A stretch of 64,000 nt of DNA from Bacillus horti (GCF_030813115.1 NZ_JAUSTY010000010.1:108850-172849), one strand, 5' to 3'. Shown: positions 16,770 to 26,259, numbered from the stretch's first letter. Program-made: numbers and translations. Notes: generated by a model not told the origin, from the letters alone.

Positions 16770-17153
16770 TCAAACAGGTAATGAGGTTAAATGACTAAAT
16801 TGCTGTACTTTCTCTAAAAACGCAGGGGAAAGGGGTAAGATTATTTCAACATTTTGCCTTAGAAACCTTCCCTGACGGTTTAGGACAACCATTTCATTGA
16901 TGTGTACCTTATATAGCTGATTACTAAACTCGCTAAAAACCTTTAACTCATCTGAAATTTGAATAGAAGTTTGCTGGGAGCCAATGTCATAAGGAATCAT
17001 GGAGTGAATATCGTCAAATAATATGTGATAAGAAAAGTTAGGTTTTTGAAAAAACATCTCTTTTGTCGTAATGGATGTCCCTAAATTTCCTTTTCTATGA
17101 TAAAAAACCAATTCGCCGTGTAGATTTTTCACTGTAATAAATTTGTGGTTCAT
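16770..17153 (-). CDS. Conserved-looking 127-residue protein of unknown function
   Basis: Not recognised. It is a mixed alpha/beta soluble protein without signal peptide or membrane helix. The last 50 residues (YKVHINEMVVLNRQG then VEIILPLSPAFLEKV) loosely recall the C-terminal strands of LytTR-type DNA-binding domains, but the expected basic recognition residues are not clear. AAAGGAG precedes ATG 17153 and a strong terminator follows, so it is a real single-gene unit. It is divergent from queF. Confidence 0.5.
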   Translation of the reverse strand: MNHKFITVKNLHGELVFYHRKGNLGTSITTKEMFFQKPNFSYHILFDDIHSMIPYDIGSQQTSIQISDELKVFSEFSNQLYKVHINEMVVLNRQGRFLRQNVEIILPLSPAFLEKVQQFSHLTSLPV

Positions 17154-17316
17154 AGTGAAATCTCCTTTATTGTTGGTCTATACTATTATATAATAAGTAG
17201 TGCTCTTATATAGCTATCATAACAAAAACACAGTTTGCAATAGAAGTAATTTGCCTGTGTAAAGTAATGGAAAGCAAAATGAGCATGTTTACTATGGCTG
17301 AAGGAGAGAAGTACAA

Positions 17317-17730
17317 ATGAGTAAAGCGAATGTCGATCACAGTAAGTACGCAGATATACGTTTTGATATTCAAGATGAAAGTGTTATATTAGTGGATATT
17401 TTAGAAACCATTCCTTATGAGTATCCAGGAAAGGATATCGAGGTTTCAATTCCTACTAACGAGTTTACTTCCGTGTGCCCATGGTCAGGTTTACCTGATT
17501 TTGCTGAAATTAAATTGACTTATGTGCCTAAGGAAAAGCTAGTTGAAATGAAATCTCTAAAGTATTATCTAACATCTTATCGTAACGTAGGTATTTATCA
17601 AGAGCATGCAACACAAAGAATTTTAGATGATCTGGTAACTCTAACTGAGCCAAAAGAGCTTAGAATAGAAGCCATTTGGAATGCTAGAGGTGGCTTAGGA
17701 ACAACCGTTATTGCTGAGTATAAAGAATAA
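17317..17730 (+). CDS. queF: QueF, NADPH-dependent preQ0 reductase
   Basis: Reduces 7-cyano-7-deazaguanine (preQ0) to preQ1 in queuosine biosynthesis. The active-site stretch FTSVCPWSGLPDFAEI holds the nucleophilic Cys and catalytic Asp, and the QueF motif appears as EMKSLKYYLTSYRNVGIYQE. This is the short unimodular type; at 137 residues it is shorter than the 165-residue Bacillus subtilis enzyme, mainly at the ends. The other queuosine genes (queCDE) are not in the window and no preQ1 riboswitch core was recognised upstream. Confidence 0.92.
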   Translation: MSKANVDHSKYADIRFDIQDESVILVDILETIPYEYPGKDIEVSIPTNEFTSVCPWSGLPDFAEIKLTYVPKEKLVEMKSLKYYLTSYRNVGIYQEHATQRILDDLVTLTEPKELRIEAIWNARGGLGTTVIAEYKE

Positions 17731-17756
17731 GGGTGTTCAATACAAAAGATAATGAG

Positions 17757-17789
17757 CAATCGGTATGGTCCTCCATACCGATTCTTTTT
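17757..17789 (+). terminator. queF terminator
   Basis: AATCGGTATGG (17758-17768) pairs with CCATACCGATT (17773-17783), loop TCCT, then CTTTTT. Confidence 0.9.
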
Positions 17790-17858
17790 ACAGTCTGAGA
17801 ACATTCTCTTATCCTTTGGTATCAAAAGGTGTTAGACTAAACGAAGGAGTTGATAGAA

Positions 17859-18671
17859 GTGGATGCAAAAGCTCTTAAAGAGCATTTAAGCAAACAGTTT
17901 AATGATCGTAACTGGAGCTATAAATGGGATACTCAAAAGGATATTTATGAGCTTCAAATTCCTGATAAGCAAGAGCCAGTGGAGGTTTCTGTCCCTAAGC
18001 TTCTACAACGAATCAAGGAAGAGCAAAACAAGGCAGAACGAATTGTTGACGAGACGATTCATTCTATTCAATTGATGTTTGAGTCTGTTGAGGCTAGGAA
18101 AACGAAAAAGCTTTCTGAGCAACAAGAGCATATCTATCCTGTGATGCGAAGCACATCCTTCCCTACTGAAGCACCTAGTGGATTGAAGCTAGTACATGAT
18201 GAGCATTCGGCTGAATCAAGGATTTATTATGCTTTAGATTTAGGTCAGAGTTATTCACTAATTGATGATTCCATGCTAACGGCTTCAGATTGGACAAAGC
18301 AGGAGTTAAAGGAGCGTGCCCTATTTAATCTACGTAGACTCTCAAATGAAGCTAAGGTGGATACGGTAGCTGGGAATGATTTTTATTTTATCAGTACGAC
18401 AGATGGGTATGCAGCTAGTAGAATTTTGAATCAAACCCTTCTTAATGAGTACCAGCAGAAGGTAAAAGGCGATCTATGTATAGCAATTCCTCATCAGGAT
18501 GTATTAATATTTGCTGATCTGCGCAATGAAGCTGGGTACGATGTTTTAGGTCAAATGGGCTTTCAATTCTATACCAGTGGACAACTTCCCATTACAGCCT
18601 TACCGTTTCAATATAAGGATGGACAGCTTGAGCCAATATTTATTTTAGCAAAAAGGAAGCCAAAGCAGTAA
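17859..18671 (+). CDS. ytpQ: YtpQ, DUF1444-family protein
   Basis: A 270-residue cytoplasmic protein that fits the DUF1444 family (Bacillus YtpQ) in length and composition. Recognisable blocks include VSVPKLLQRI, IYPVMRSTSFP, ESRIYYALDLGQSYSLID and YFISTTDGYAASRILNQTLL. No enzyme activity is known. The start is taken as GTG 17859 because GAAGGAG ends nine bases before it; the TTG at 17850 directly abuts the ribosome binding site. Confidence 0.85.
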   Translation: MDAKALKEHLSKQFNDRNWSYKWDTQKDIYELQIPDKQEPVEVSVPKLLQRIKEEQNKAERIVDETIHSIQLMFESVEARKTKKLSEQQEHIYPVMRSTSFPTEAPSGLKLVHDEHSAESRIYYALDLGQSYSLIDDSMLTASDWTKQELKERALFNLRRLSNEAKVDTVAGNDFYFISTTDGYAASRILNQTLLNEYQQKVKGDLCIAIPHQDVLIFADLRNEAGYDVLGQMGFQFYTSGQLPITALPFQYKDGQLEPIFILAKRKPKQ

Positions 18672-18683
18672 GTTTCAAAAGTA

Positions 18684-18720
18684 AAAAGTCAACGAGGGGA
18701 TCTTCGTTGACTTTCATTTT
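18684..18720 (+). terminator. ytpQ terminator
   Basis: AAAGTCAACGA (18685-18695) pairs with TCGTTGACTTT (18704-18714), followed by CATTTTAT. A single perfect DnaA box, TGTGGATAA at 18742-18750, lies downstream. Confidence 0.75.
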
Positions 18721-18793
18721 ATCGTCAATAAATGAAACGCTTGTGGATAATTTTCGTAGGACATTGTAAAAGTAGAGTAAGGAGGCTTTATCG

Positions 18794-19717
18794 ATGCAAC
18801 AGCCATTATTAGAAGTTGTAAATATAAGTAAATCGTACAAAAACAGCCCCGTTGTCAACTCCATCTCATTTGATGTTCATAAAGGAGAGATACTGGGGAT
18901 CTTAGGACCGAACGGAGCAGGGAAATCTACAACAATTCGTGGGATCATGAACATCATTCCGCCAGATGATGGAGAGATTCGTTTCCATCTTGATGGAGGG
19001 AAGCATGAGGGACTACCAAAAGCTCAGCTAGGCTACTTACCAGAGGAAAGAGGCTTGTACAAGGGAGTTAGAATCATGGATATTCTACTTTACTTTGCCA
19101 AGTTAAAGGATTACCCGCTCTCTAAAGCTAAGGAGCGTGCTTTTGCTTATCTAGAAAAGTTTGATTTAAAGGGGAAGGAAAACAGCAAAATCGAAGAGCT
19201 TTCAAAGGGGATGGCCCAAAAGGTTCAATTTATTGCTTCCCTTATTCATGAGCCTAAGCTGTTAATCCTGGATGAGCCTTTTTCAGGTCTAGATCCGGTC
19301 AGTCAGGATATTTTTAAGCAGGAAATTAATGAACTCGCAAAGAACGGTACATCAATCCTGCTTTCTGCCCATCAGATGAATTTGGTTGAAGAACTGTGTG
19401 ACCGTATTTTTATGATTCATCAGGGACGTGAGGTTGTTTACGGAAGAGTTCATGATGTGAAGCAGCAGTTTGCTGATTTTAAATGTGAAATTATAGGAGA
19501 GAACGAACATATGGACCTTTCCTCTCTTCAGGGAGTAAAACGAGTAACTAAGGAATCAGGCAAGCAAGTTCTTTTTTTAGAGAAAGAAGTAAGTCCACAG
19601 GTATTTTTACGGACTCTGCCCGAAAGCTTAGATATTAAGGAGCTGCACATTGACCGTATTTCCTTGCATGATATTTTTGTAGGGATTGCTAGAGGAGGGA
19701 TTACTAATGAGAAATAG
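18794..19717 (+). CDS. ABC transporter ATP-binding protein, NatA/YhaQ type
   Basis: A 307-residue ATPase with Walker A GPNGAGKST (~42), a Q-loop/ER motif GYLPEERGLY, signature ELSKGMAQKVQ, Walker B LLILDEPFSGLDP and the H-loop SAHQM. The C-terminal ~85 residues are a regulatory domain typical of the DUF4162-bearing drug/Na+ exporters. Sequence and partner resemble Bacillus YhaQ-YhaP and the NatAB sodium exporter. It overlaps its permease gene by 11 bp. The exported substrate (Na+, antibiotic, peptide) cannot be decided from sequence. Confidence 0.88.
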   Translation: MQQPLLEVVNISKSYKNSPVVNSISFDVHKGEILGILGPNGAGKSTTIRGIMNIIPPDDGEIRFHLDGGKHEGLPKAQLGYLPEERGLYKGVRIMDILLYFAKLKDYPLSKAKERAFAYLEKFDLKGKENSKIEELSKGMAQKVQFIASLIHEPKLLILDEPFSGLDPVSQDIFKQEINELAKNGTSILLSAHQMNLVEELCDRIFMIHQGREVVYGRVHDVKQQFADFKCEIIGENEHMDLSSLQGVKRVTKESGKQVLFLEKEVSPQVFLRTLPESLDIKELHIDRISLHDIFVGIARGGITNEK

Positions 19718-20948
19718 CTGGAAGGTTGCCACTTGGGAATTACAAAAAAATCTAAAGAACAAATCCTTCATCATTTCTATATTTTTAACACCTGCGATTT
19801 TCTTGCTTTTTGCTTTGATTCCTAATTTGCTTTCTAGCAATGGTCCAGATTTTGAGGATTCAATTCAAGGGATACCGGGTAATACTCCACATACGGTAAC
19901 CATTTATACTATAGATGAGTTGGAGCTTACTCAAGAAATAAATGAAGCTCTCATTCAAGCGGGGAGTGGAGTACGGCTAGAGGCTTCAACCAGCTCTGAA
20001 GAACAGCTATCAGAACAAGTAACAGACCAAGAAAATTTAGGCTATGTAAGACTGGATCAACGTTTGTTTGAAGAGAAACAGTTATCCCTTTATGTAGGTC
20101 ACGAGGACGCTACATATGTTTGGGAGCTAAATCGAGTTATCAATGATGTACTTGATGCTCATGTGCTGAGAGAAAGTGGCGCAGGTGAGAATGCGATTCA
20201 ATATGCAATCCAACCACTAACTTCTGAAGCAATACCTCTTACAACAGACGTAGAAAGTGATTTCTTGAAGCATTTAATTCCTGGAGTTGTAGCTGGGGTC
20301 ATCTTATTTTCTATCATGATGACAGGCATGATGCAGTTCCAAAGTGCGCTACAAGAAAAGAAAGACAAGGTGTCAGAAATTATTCTTTCCTCCATAACAG
20401 CGCATCAGTTAATGCAGGGGAAAATTATTGGGTATTTTCTATTAGGGATTATCCAAATTGGTGTTTGGTTAGCAATTGGTATTCCTGCTGCTAGTTTGTA
20501 TTTTGACATCTCGATCGTTTCGTACCTTCTCAATGTAGAATTTTTGATGCTGTTAAGCTATTCGATTGCAGGCTACTTACTTTTCTCTTGTATATTTGTT
20601 GCACTCGGAGCAACGATGGATGACTTAAACACGTCAAGCAATTTCCAAGGCGTTATCTTTATGTTACCTTTTATTCCATTTATTCTAATTGCACCAGTTG
20701 TTACAGACCCAAATGGAATAGTTGCTGTAGTATCTTCTTATATCCCTATAACGGCACCTGCGATAATGATTCTTAGACTTTCTTTAACAGAACCTGTTGC
20801 CACTGTTGAGGTGATTCTGTCCTTAATAGTACTAGCTGCTTCTATATGGGTGATGATGAAAGTAGCTGGAAAAATATTTAAGACTGGTATTATGATGTAT
20901 GGTAAAAATGCTACGTTAGGAGAAATATGGAAGTGGATTAGGCAATAA
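19707..20948 (+). CDS. ABC-2 type permease, NatB/YhaP type
   Basis: A 413-residue permease with one N-terminal helix (~20-40), a large extracytoplasmic domain (~45-195), then five to six helices. The coupling region KKDKVSEIILSSITAHQLMQGKIIGY is characteristic of the NatB/YhaP family. Start ATG 19707 has AGAGGAGGG seven bases upstream; the earlier in-frame codon at 19686 would overlap the ATPase further. It should pair with the preceding ATPase as a homodimeric exporter. Confidence 0.87.
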   Translation: MRNSWKVATWELQKNLKNKSFIISIFLTPAIFLLFALIPNLLSSNGPDFEDSIQGIPGNTPHTVTIYTIDELELTQEINEALIQAGSGVRLEASTSSEEQLSEQVTDQENLGYVRLDQRLFEEKQLSLYVGHEDATYVWELNRVINDVLDAHVLRESGAGENAIQYAIQPLTSEAIPLTTDVESDFLKHLIPGVVAGVILFSIMMTGMMQFQSALQEKKDKVSEIILSSITAHQLMQGKIIGYFLLGIIQIGVWLAIGIPAASLYFDISIVSYLLNVEFLMLLSYSIAGYLLFSCIFVALGATMDDLNTSSNFQGVIFMLPFIPFILIAPVVTDPNGIVAVVSSYIPITAPAIMILRLSLTEPVATVEVILSLIVLAASIWVMMKVAGKIFKTGIMMYGKNATLGEIWKWIRQ

Positions 20949-21087
20949 GCTAGCTTCTGTATGATGAACGGATCTCGATGAAGTGAAGTGTGCTTAGAAA
21001 AATAGACGCTTTGCAACTTCTAACCCTATCGCTACGTCTAAAGTAGTAGAAAAGCAAGGATGTATGTCAGAAAGGGGAGTTACTAAC

Positions 21088-21966
21088 ATGAAAATGAAAA
21101 AATCATTGCTTTGGTCTATTTTATCTATAGTTGCCTTACTAGTTGTATCAGCTTGTGGTCAAGAAACAACTGGAGGCAGCGAAACAGGAGGAGAGCCTGT
21201 GGAGCAAAATGGAACTCAACTAGAGACGAATTTAGAAGTGGAGCAAAGTGGAAGCAACATTCTTTTTAAGCTCCATCTAGAAAATAAAGGAACAGAGGAT
21301 GTTGAACTGGAGTTCTCTTCCTCTCAGCAATATGAAGTAACGATTAAGGACGAAGATGGAGAAGAGGTCTATCGCCACTCTATCGACAAGATGTTTGCTC
21401 AAGCCCTAACGACGGTTGAAGTTAAAGCTGGGGAAACCTACACTTGGGAGGATGAGCTTGACTTGAACTCTCAGTCCGTTGTGCTTGACGGTACAGTAAC
21501 GGTTGAAGCTGAAATCGTAGCTACGAATACGGCTGAGAGTCTTGGGTTAAGCCAGTCAGATCTAACGGCTACGGCTGAACTAGAGTGGGAAGCAACTGAA
21601 GATTCAACCGGAGGTTCTGAAGATCCAAACACAGAGTCTGGAGACAATGAGGTTTATGAAAATGATACCTTCCGTAACATAGAGGTTTCCGGTGAAAATG
21701 GTGTATATACGATAACTGGTGAAGCTCGCGTTTTCGAAGCTAACTTAAACTATAGTGTTACTGAAGGTCACTTTTACTACATTGAAGATGCACATGAAAC
21801 AACATCTAATGGTGCGCCAAATTGGGGAACATTTACCATTAACATTGATATCTCTGAAGAGGAGCTACCTGTTAACGGTACAGTGACCTTAGAGCTTTAT
21901 GAGACTAGTGCCAAGGACGGCTCAAGAATGGATGAGCTTTTCATTCCATTAGAAAGCTTTAATTAA
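21088..21966 (+). CDS. Lipoprotein with BsuPI-like and Gmad2 domains
   Basis: A 292-residue lipoprotein: signal peptide ending in a lipobox VVSAC (about residues 20-24). Residues ~40-155 form an Ig-like BsuPI domain, named for the intracellular protease inhibitor of Bacillus, with SSQQYEVTIKDEDGEEVYR and VKAGETYTWEDELD. After an acidic linker, residues ~195-290 resemble Gmad2, an Ig-like domain of spore germination and sporulation proteins (ITGEARVFEANLNYSV). The protein should sit on the outer face of the membrane. Start ATG 21088 follows AAAGGGG; the stop is followed by a strong terminator. Confidence 0.75.
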   Translation: MKMKKSLLWSILSIVALLVVSACGQETTGGSETGGEPVEQNGTQLETNLEVEQSGSNILFKLHLENKGTEDVELEFSSSQQYEVTIKDEDGEEVYRHSIDKMFAQALTTVEVKAGETYTWEDELDLNSQSVVLDGTVTVEAEIVATNTAESLGLSQSDLTATAELEWEATEDSTGGSEDPNTESGDNEVYENDTFRNIEVSGENGVYTITGEARVFEANLNYSVTEGHFYYIEDAHETTSNGAPNWGTFTINIDISEEELPVNGTVTLELYETSAKDGSRMDELFIPLESFN

Positions 21967-22047
21967 TTTGGATTTTTAATCCTGGGATTGCTTTTTTGTT
22001 AAGACTGTCCCTTGAGAAGCATAAAAGCAGAAAATCTTTAATCCAGA

Positions 22048-22093
22048 AGGACGCTTATTACACCTTTCTTATGAGGGGATAAGCGTCTTTTTT
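22048..22093 (+). terminator. Terminator after the lipoprotein gene
   Basis: GACGCTTAT (22050-22058) pairs with ATAAGCGTC (22079-22087), followed by six T. Confidence 0.85.
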
Positions 22094-22137
22094 ACAGTCT
22101 AAGAATTTATAATTATAAGTTTATTGGTAGATAGTAT

Positions 22138-22268
22138 AAGAAAAGCTTGAATAGGAGCAAATCTCGAAGGGGTTGTCTAGTCCCTCATTAAAGGAAGCTT
22201 TCCTTGCATCCAGAAAGTATAAAATTTGAAGAATGAATTGTATCAAATTTTATACTTTCTTAGGCTGT
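22138..22268 (+). repeat. Dispersed ~130-bp repeat, copy 3
   Basis: Read on this strand it begins AAGAAAAGCTT, continues with TTGTCTAGTCCCTCATTAAA and GGAAGCTTTCC, then a hairpin AGAAAGTATAAAATTTGA / TCAAATTTTATACTTTCT and ends TAGGCTGT. It is the same element as the tandem pair at 14082-14340, in the opposite orientation. A second AAGAAAAGC follows at once, then a terminator-like hairpin, ACTTGGC (22294-22300) with GCCAAGT (22306-22312) and Ts. Confidence 0.75.
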
Positions 22269-22456
22269 AAGAAAAGCTAAGGCTTTCGCCATGACTTGGC
22301 GACAAGCCAAGTTTTTCTAATGAGATAGTTACTTTTTTGTATGATTCAAACTGGCAAGTCATGTTTACAGGAAATCGTAAGAGGTAATGGTATAAGAAAT
22401 AGCTTTTATGAAAAAATAATTACGAATTCTTTTTCCAGAAAGAGGAGGTAATCAAC

Positions 22457-22822
22457 ATGGATCAGAAGAAAAAGTATTATATCGCTGTGGAAAATGGACA
22501 GATCCTTGAGGATCAAGAAGCTGCTGCGTATGAGCTTGTCATTGAAGCTACGGAAGAAGAGGTTAATGAGCTATCTAAATTATTCGCTAAAAAGGATGTA
22601 GAGGATGTCGGACTTTTTGTTGACCCTCATCTACCGAATAAGTGGAGTGATGTAGAAGATGATGTACAAAGCTATAGCAACCAATTAGAGGAAATATATA
22701 AATTAATTTATCGCTTAGGAACCCCTGAGACTAAGCAACATATTGAACAGAACGAAATTATTGAAAAGGTTAGCAATGATCATCAACAGTATGATTTCGG
22801 TACAGAAATGAAAAATGATTGA
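22457..22822 (+). CDS. Small acidic conserved-type protein, unknown function
   Basis: A 121-residue acidic soluble protein. It opens with beta-strand-like KKYYIAVENGQI, then YELVIEATEEEVNELSKLF, then a helical second half. The layout recalls a group of short Bacillus proteins sometimes mislabelled as hydrolases, but I cannot name a family. AGAGGAGGT lies nine bases before the ATG. A hairpin follows before the amidohydrolase gene. Confidence 0.6.
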   Translation: MDQKKKYYIAVENGQILEDQEAAAYELVIEATEEEVNELSKLFAKKDVEDVGLFVDPHLPNKWSDVEDDVQSYSNQLEEIYKLIYRLGTPETKQHIEQNEIIEKVSNDHQQYDFGTEMKND

Positions 22823-22844
22823 CGAATCCTTCAGAACTCGAAAT

Positions 22845-22893
22845 ATCTACTTAGGTATGCTAAAATTAATGAGTATACTTAAGTAGATTTTTA
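22845..22893 (+). terminator. Hairpin with T-run just before the amidohydrolase ribosome binding site
   Basis: ATCTACTTA around 22845-22853 pairs with TAAGTAGAT at 22880-22888, extended by GTAT/ATAC, and is followed by TTTTTA. It ends only a few bases before the GAGGGGAG of the next gene, so it may be a simple terminator or an attenuator. Confidence 0.55.
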
Positions 22894-22911
22894 GTGAGGG
22901 GAGACTATGTA

Positions 22912-24075
22912 ATGATTCTAATTAAGAACGCTGAAATACATACGATTACAAATGGTATATTGAAAAATGCTTCAATACTAGTGGAGAACGGAAAGATAAA
23001 GGAAATAGGTCAGGAAATTACTGTAGAAGATCAGGTAGAGGTTATAGATTCCGCTGGAAAAATGGTTACACCAGGTTTAATAGATGTGCATACACATCTA
23101 GGAGTGTATGAAGAAATTGTTGGACCTGCTGGGGCAGATGGTAATGAGCTTACTGATCCAGCCACTCCTCAGGTTCGTGCTTTAGATGCGATTAATCCGA
23201 TGGAGCGCGGGTTTGTTGATGCCATACAAGCTGGGGTCACAACGGTTCAGGTGATGCCTGGAAGCGGTAACGTCATTGGTGGGGAAATGCTCGTCATCAA
23301 AACATTTGGAAACATTGTAGATGAGATGATTGTCAAAAGTCCATCTGCATTAAAGATAGCTTTTGGAGAAAATCCTAAGAAAGTGTATGGCGGTAAAAAT
23401 AAAATGCCAGCTTCAAGAATGGGCTTGGCTGCCGTATTACGTGAGAATTTGGTGAAAGGGCAGAATTATCTACGCAAGCTTGAGCTTGCGGAAAAGGATC
23501 CTGATAAAGCTCCTGAGCGTGACTTGAAGCTAGAGATATTAGCTAAGGTGCTGAAAAAGGAAATTCAAGTCAGAGCTCATGCTCATCGTGCAGATGATAT
23601 TGTAACAGCTATCCGAATTGCTAAGGAGTTTGACTTAGATCTGACGATTGAGCATTGTACAGAAGGTCATAAAATTCCTGAATTTATTAAGCAATCAGGC
23701 TTTAGAGTATCTGTTGGACCAACGATGTCTAGTAGGTCTAAAATTGAACTAGGAGATAAAGGCTGGCATACACTTACTACTTTAGCAGAGCATGGTGTCC
23801 CATTTTCCATTACAACAGACCATCCTGTTGTCCCTATTGACTATTTAATTACGGCTACGGCTACTGCTGTGGCTCATGGGTTAGATGAGCAGTTAGCTTG
23901 GGAGGCTCTCACAATTAACGCGGCCAAGCATATGAAGGTCGAAGATCGTGTTGGTTCATTAGAGGTAGGGAAAGATGCAGATCTTGTGATCTGGTCTGGG
24001 CATCCTCTTTATCAGCATCAAAGCCAGGTTGAAGCAACAATGATCAATGGGCAATTTGTATATAGAAAAAGTTAG
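22912..24075 (+). CDS. Amidohydrolase (imidazolonepropionase-like metal-dependent hydrolase)
   Basis: TIM-barrel amidohydrolase of 387 residues. Metal ligands are visible as VDVHTH (~55-60), an RAHAHRADD strand, TIEHC and TTDHPV. The C-terminal beta-sandwich ends GSLEVGKDADLVIWSGHPL, typical of this superfamily. Members remove amides or cyclic ureides from cytosolic substrates; the substrate is unknown. Start ATG 22912 follows GAGGGGAG. It stands alone between a hairpin and a terminator. Confidence 0.85.
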   Translation: MILIKNAEIHTITNGILKNASILVENGKIKEIGQEITVEDQVEVIDSAGKMVTPGLIDVHTHLGVYEEIVGPAGADGNELTDPATPQVRALDAINPMERGFVDAIQAGVTTVQVMPGSGNVIGGEMLVIKTFGNIVDEMIVKSPSALKIAFGENPKKVYGGKNKMPASRMGLAAVLRENLVKGQNYLRKLELAEKDPDKAPERDLKLEILAKVLKKEIQVRAHAHRADDIVTAIRIAKEFDLDLTIEHCTEGHKIPEFIKQSGFRVSVGPTMSSRSKIELGDKGWHTLTTLAEHGVPFSITTDHPVVPIDYLITATATAVAHGLDEQLAWEALTINAAKHMKVEDRVGSLEVGKDADLVIWSGHPLYQHQSQVEATMINGQFVYRKS

Positions 24076-24104
24076 TTTTGGTACAAAATGAAATAACATA
24101 GCTT

Positions 24105-24162
24105 AAAAAACCCTTTTTGAGTAGGGAGCCGTTTTAATTGCTCTCACTTAGAAAGGGTTTTA
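24105..24162 (+). terminator. Terminator after the amidohydrolase
   Basis: AAAACCCTTTTTGAGT (24107-24122) and ACTTAGAAAGGGTTTT (24146-24161) form a long, slightly mismatched stem extended inside by GGAGC/GCTCT. Confidence 0.75.
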
Positions 24163-24515
24163 TGTTATAATCAATGACTAGGCGGAATTATTTTCTTGCG
24201 TTTTATATCATCTTAGTAGATATGGGCATATGTTAAACTATAACTTGTAAAAAAAGGATGGCTGGATATTAGGTTATGAAGCTTCCCAATTTAGGTTAGC
24301 CTATAACTATATTTCATACACTGCGGTAACAAACCAACGTTAAGAAACGACTAATATAAAGGCAGCTTTTGAAAAAACGGTGCATACACTAATTAGAGGA
24401 AGTTAACCCAAACGATATTCGAACTAATTGATTAACATATAGCGTTTATCTTCTATCTTAAATTAAAAAAGATTGCGCTCTGAATGAGATTGTGTGGATG
24501 GAGGTTTTAACAAAT
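24163..24515. other. Non-coding region before murC
   Basis: About 350 bases with no credible gene. It is AT-rich, holds stops in all frames and short imperfect inverted repeats such as GGTTAGCCTATAACT, but no riboswitch, tRNA or promoter core that I can name. The last bases carry the murC ribosome binding site GGAGG (24500-24504). Confidence 0.5.
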
Positions 24516-25835
24516 ATGAAGTATCATTTTGTAGGAATTAAAGGTTCTGGCATGAGTGCATTAGCACAGGTGCTACATGATATAGGTTACGATGTTCAAG
24601 GTTCAGATTATGAGACATTTTATTTCACGCAGGAGCCTTTAGAACAAAAAGGAATTAAAATTCTTCCATTCAAGAAGGAAAATATTCAACTTGAAAACAT
24701 GTCTGTTATAGCAGGAAATGCGTTTGGTCAGCAGCATGTAGAGATTCAAGAGAGTTCAAATAAAAGCGTTCCTTTTTATCGCTATCATGATTTTTTAGGG
24801 GACTTTGCTCAAGGCTTTTTAAGTATTGCTGTGACTGGAGCTCATGGAAAAACATCCACAACCGGGCTTTTATCTCATGTCCTTCAGGGTGTATCACCTA
24901 CTTCGTATTTAATTGGGGATGGGACAGGAAAAGGAGTTCCAGATAGCAGTTATTTTGTGTTTGAAGCTTGTGAATACAAAAGACACTTTTTATCCTATCG
25001 TCCGGATTATGCCATTATTACCAATATAGACTTTGATCATCCTGATTATTTTACCAATTTAGATGATGTCATGGATGCTTTTCAAGTTTTCACAAAACAG
25101 GTTCAAAAAGGTCTTGTAGCTTGTGGTGATGATTCACAGGTGAGAGCTCTTGAAAGTCCAGTACCTGTTCTTTTCTACGGGTTTGGTGCGGAGAATCAAT
25201 TGAGGGCAACAAATATTACTTCTTCTGTTGATGGTGTGACCTTTGACGTAAGCTTAGAGGAAAAACATCTTGGGCGCTTTAAAATCCCGTTGTTTGGCAA
25301 TCATAATGTGTTAAATGCATTAGCGGTTATTGGTATTTGTATTTTGGAGGAAGCACCACTAGATAAAGTAAAGGAACAGTTTCAGCTTTTTACTGGTGTA
25401 AAGCGTAGATTTAATGAAAAGGAATGGTACACAAATATTCTAATTGATGATTACGCTCATCATCCAACTGAAATAAAAGCTACTCTTGAAGCGACTAGAG
25501 CGAAATATCCTGATAAACAAATCGTGGCTGTGTTCCAGCCCCACACATTCACAAGAACAGCTAAGTTCTTAGAGGAGTTTGCGGAGAGTCTTGTGACGGC
25601 TGATGACGTTTATTTATGCGATATTTTTGGATCTGCAAGAGAGCAGGATCAATCATTAACGGTTCAGGCTCTAATTGATCGTATTCCTTCTTCCAAGCTT
25701 ATCTCTGAAGAAACGATCAACCAGTTAGATCAATATACAGGAGCTGTGATTCTTTTTATGGGAGCAGGAGACATTCAGAAGCTACAAATGGCCTTTGAAG
25801 ATTCATTTATCTTAATGGATAAAAAGGCTGAGTAG
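24516..25835 (+). CDS. murC: UDP-N-acetylmuramate--L-alanine ligase
   Basis: Mur ligase of 439 residues adding L-Ala to UDP-MurNAc in the cytoplasm. It has a Rossmann-type start [26 protein letters not shown], the ATP loop [18 protein letters not shown], an [10 protein letters not shown] segment with the catalytic Glu and Lys/Arg, [10 protein letters not shown] and [14 protein letters not shown]. This matches Bacillus MurC in both length and motifs. ATG 24516 is chosen over 24492 because the GGAGG lies between them. The next genes (25910, ytxG, ytxH) follow on the same strand. Confidence 0.95.
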   Translation: MKYHFVGIKGSGMSALAQVLHDIGYDVQGSDYETFYFTQEPLEQKGIKILPFKKENIQLENMSVIAGNAFGQQHVEIQESSNKSVPFYRYHDFLGDFAQGFLSIAVTGAHGKTSTTGLLSHVLQGVSPTSYLIGDGTGKGVPDSSYFVFEACEYKRHFLSYRPDYAIITNIDFDHPDYFTNLDDVMDAFQVFTKQVQKGLVACGDDSQVRALESPVPVLFYGFGAENQLRATNITSSVDGVTFDVSLEEKHLGRFKIPLFGNHNVLNALAVIGICILEEAPLDKVKEQFQLFTGVKRRFNEKEWYTNILIDDYAHHPTEIKATLEATRAKYPDKQIVAVFQPHTFTRTAKFLEEFAESLVTADDVYLCDIFGSAREQDQSLTVQALIDRIPSSKLISEETINQLDQYTGAVILFMGAGDIQKLQMAFEDSFILMDKKAE

Positions 25836-25909
25836 GAGACAACGTATGAAATGAGGGAAGACGGGTAAACTTATGGAAATCCTTAAATTTTATATAGGAG
25901 GTCTGTAGG

Positions 25910-26254
25910 TTGATGGATAAGAAGATGAGGTTAATTCAGCTTATCGATAGCTTTAAACAACATTCGTTTTCTATGCCGGCGGAGCTATCCTCCCTCTTTT
26001 TAGAAATAGAGCAAAAGCTTAATCATTACAGCTTAGAAAAGGTAGAAGATAAGGCCATTCATGTTGAGACTCAGCCTGCTCAGAATAATCTGTTTGAAGC
26101 TGAAGATCTGTACAATCTGCTTTATAGGGCTTATCCTTTGATGAATGAGTTAGCAAAGCAGAATTCAGTGTATCAGTTCGAACTGCTTCAAGCGTTAAAT
26201 CAATTACGCGGTGAGCTAGGAATGGCCACGGATTTACCGATTGATTTACAATAA
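25910..26254 (+). CDS. Small helical protein of unknown function downstream of murC
   Basis: A 114-residue, mostly helical, acidic protein (LIQLIDSFKQHSFSMPAELS, LYNLLYRAYPLMNELAKQN). No family is recognised. AGGAGGT at 25896-25902 is 7 bases before TTG 25910 and 10 before ATG 25913; either may be the start. It lies 74 bp after murC and is followed by a terminator and the group II intron remnant, so it probably shares the murC transcript. Confidence 0.6.
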   Translation: MMDKKMRLIQLIDSFKQHSFSMPAELSSLFLEIEQKLNHYSLEKVEDKAIHVETQPAQNNLFEAEDLYNLLYRAYPLMNELAKQNSVYQFELLQALNQLRGELGMATDLPIDLQ

Positions 26255-26259
26255 TTACT

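Noticed and set aside
16770..17153. LytTR DNA-binding regulator
   Set aside because: Only the last strands show loose similarity; the conserved core of LytTR could not be traced, so no family is assigned.
17154..17316. preQ1 riboswitch before queF
   Set aside because: The region was read for the class I core (AGAGGTTCTAGC...AAAAAACTAA pattern) and none was found.
18733..18746. cre-like TGAAACGCTTG
   Set aside because: The central CG is one base out of register with the cre consensus.
18742..18750. Perfect DnaA box TGTGGATAA before the ABC exporter genes
   Set aside because: A single 9-mer can occur by chance and has no partners nearby, unlike the sda cluster.
24163..24515. Structured RNA upstream of murC
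   Set aside because: Only short imperfect inverted repeats are visible and no known RNA family core could be recognised.
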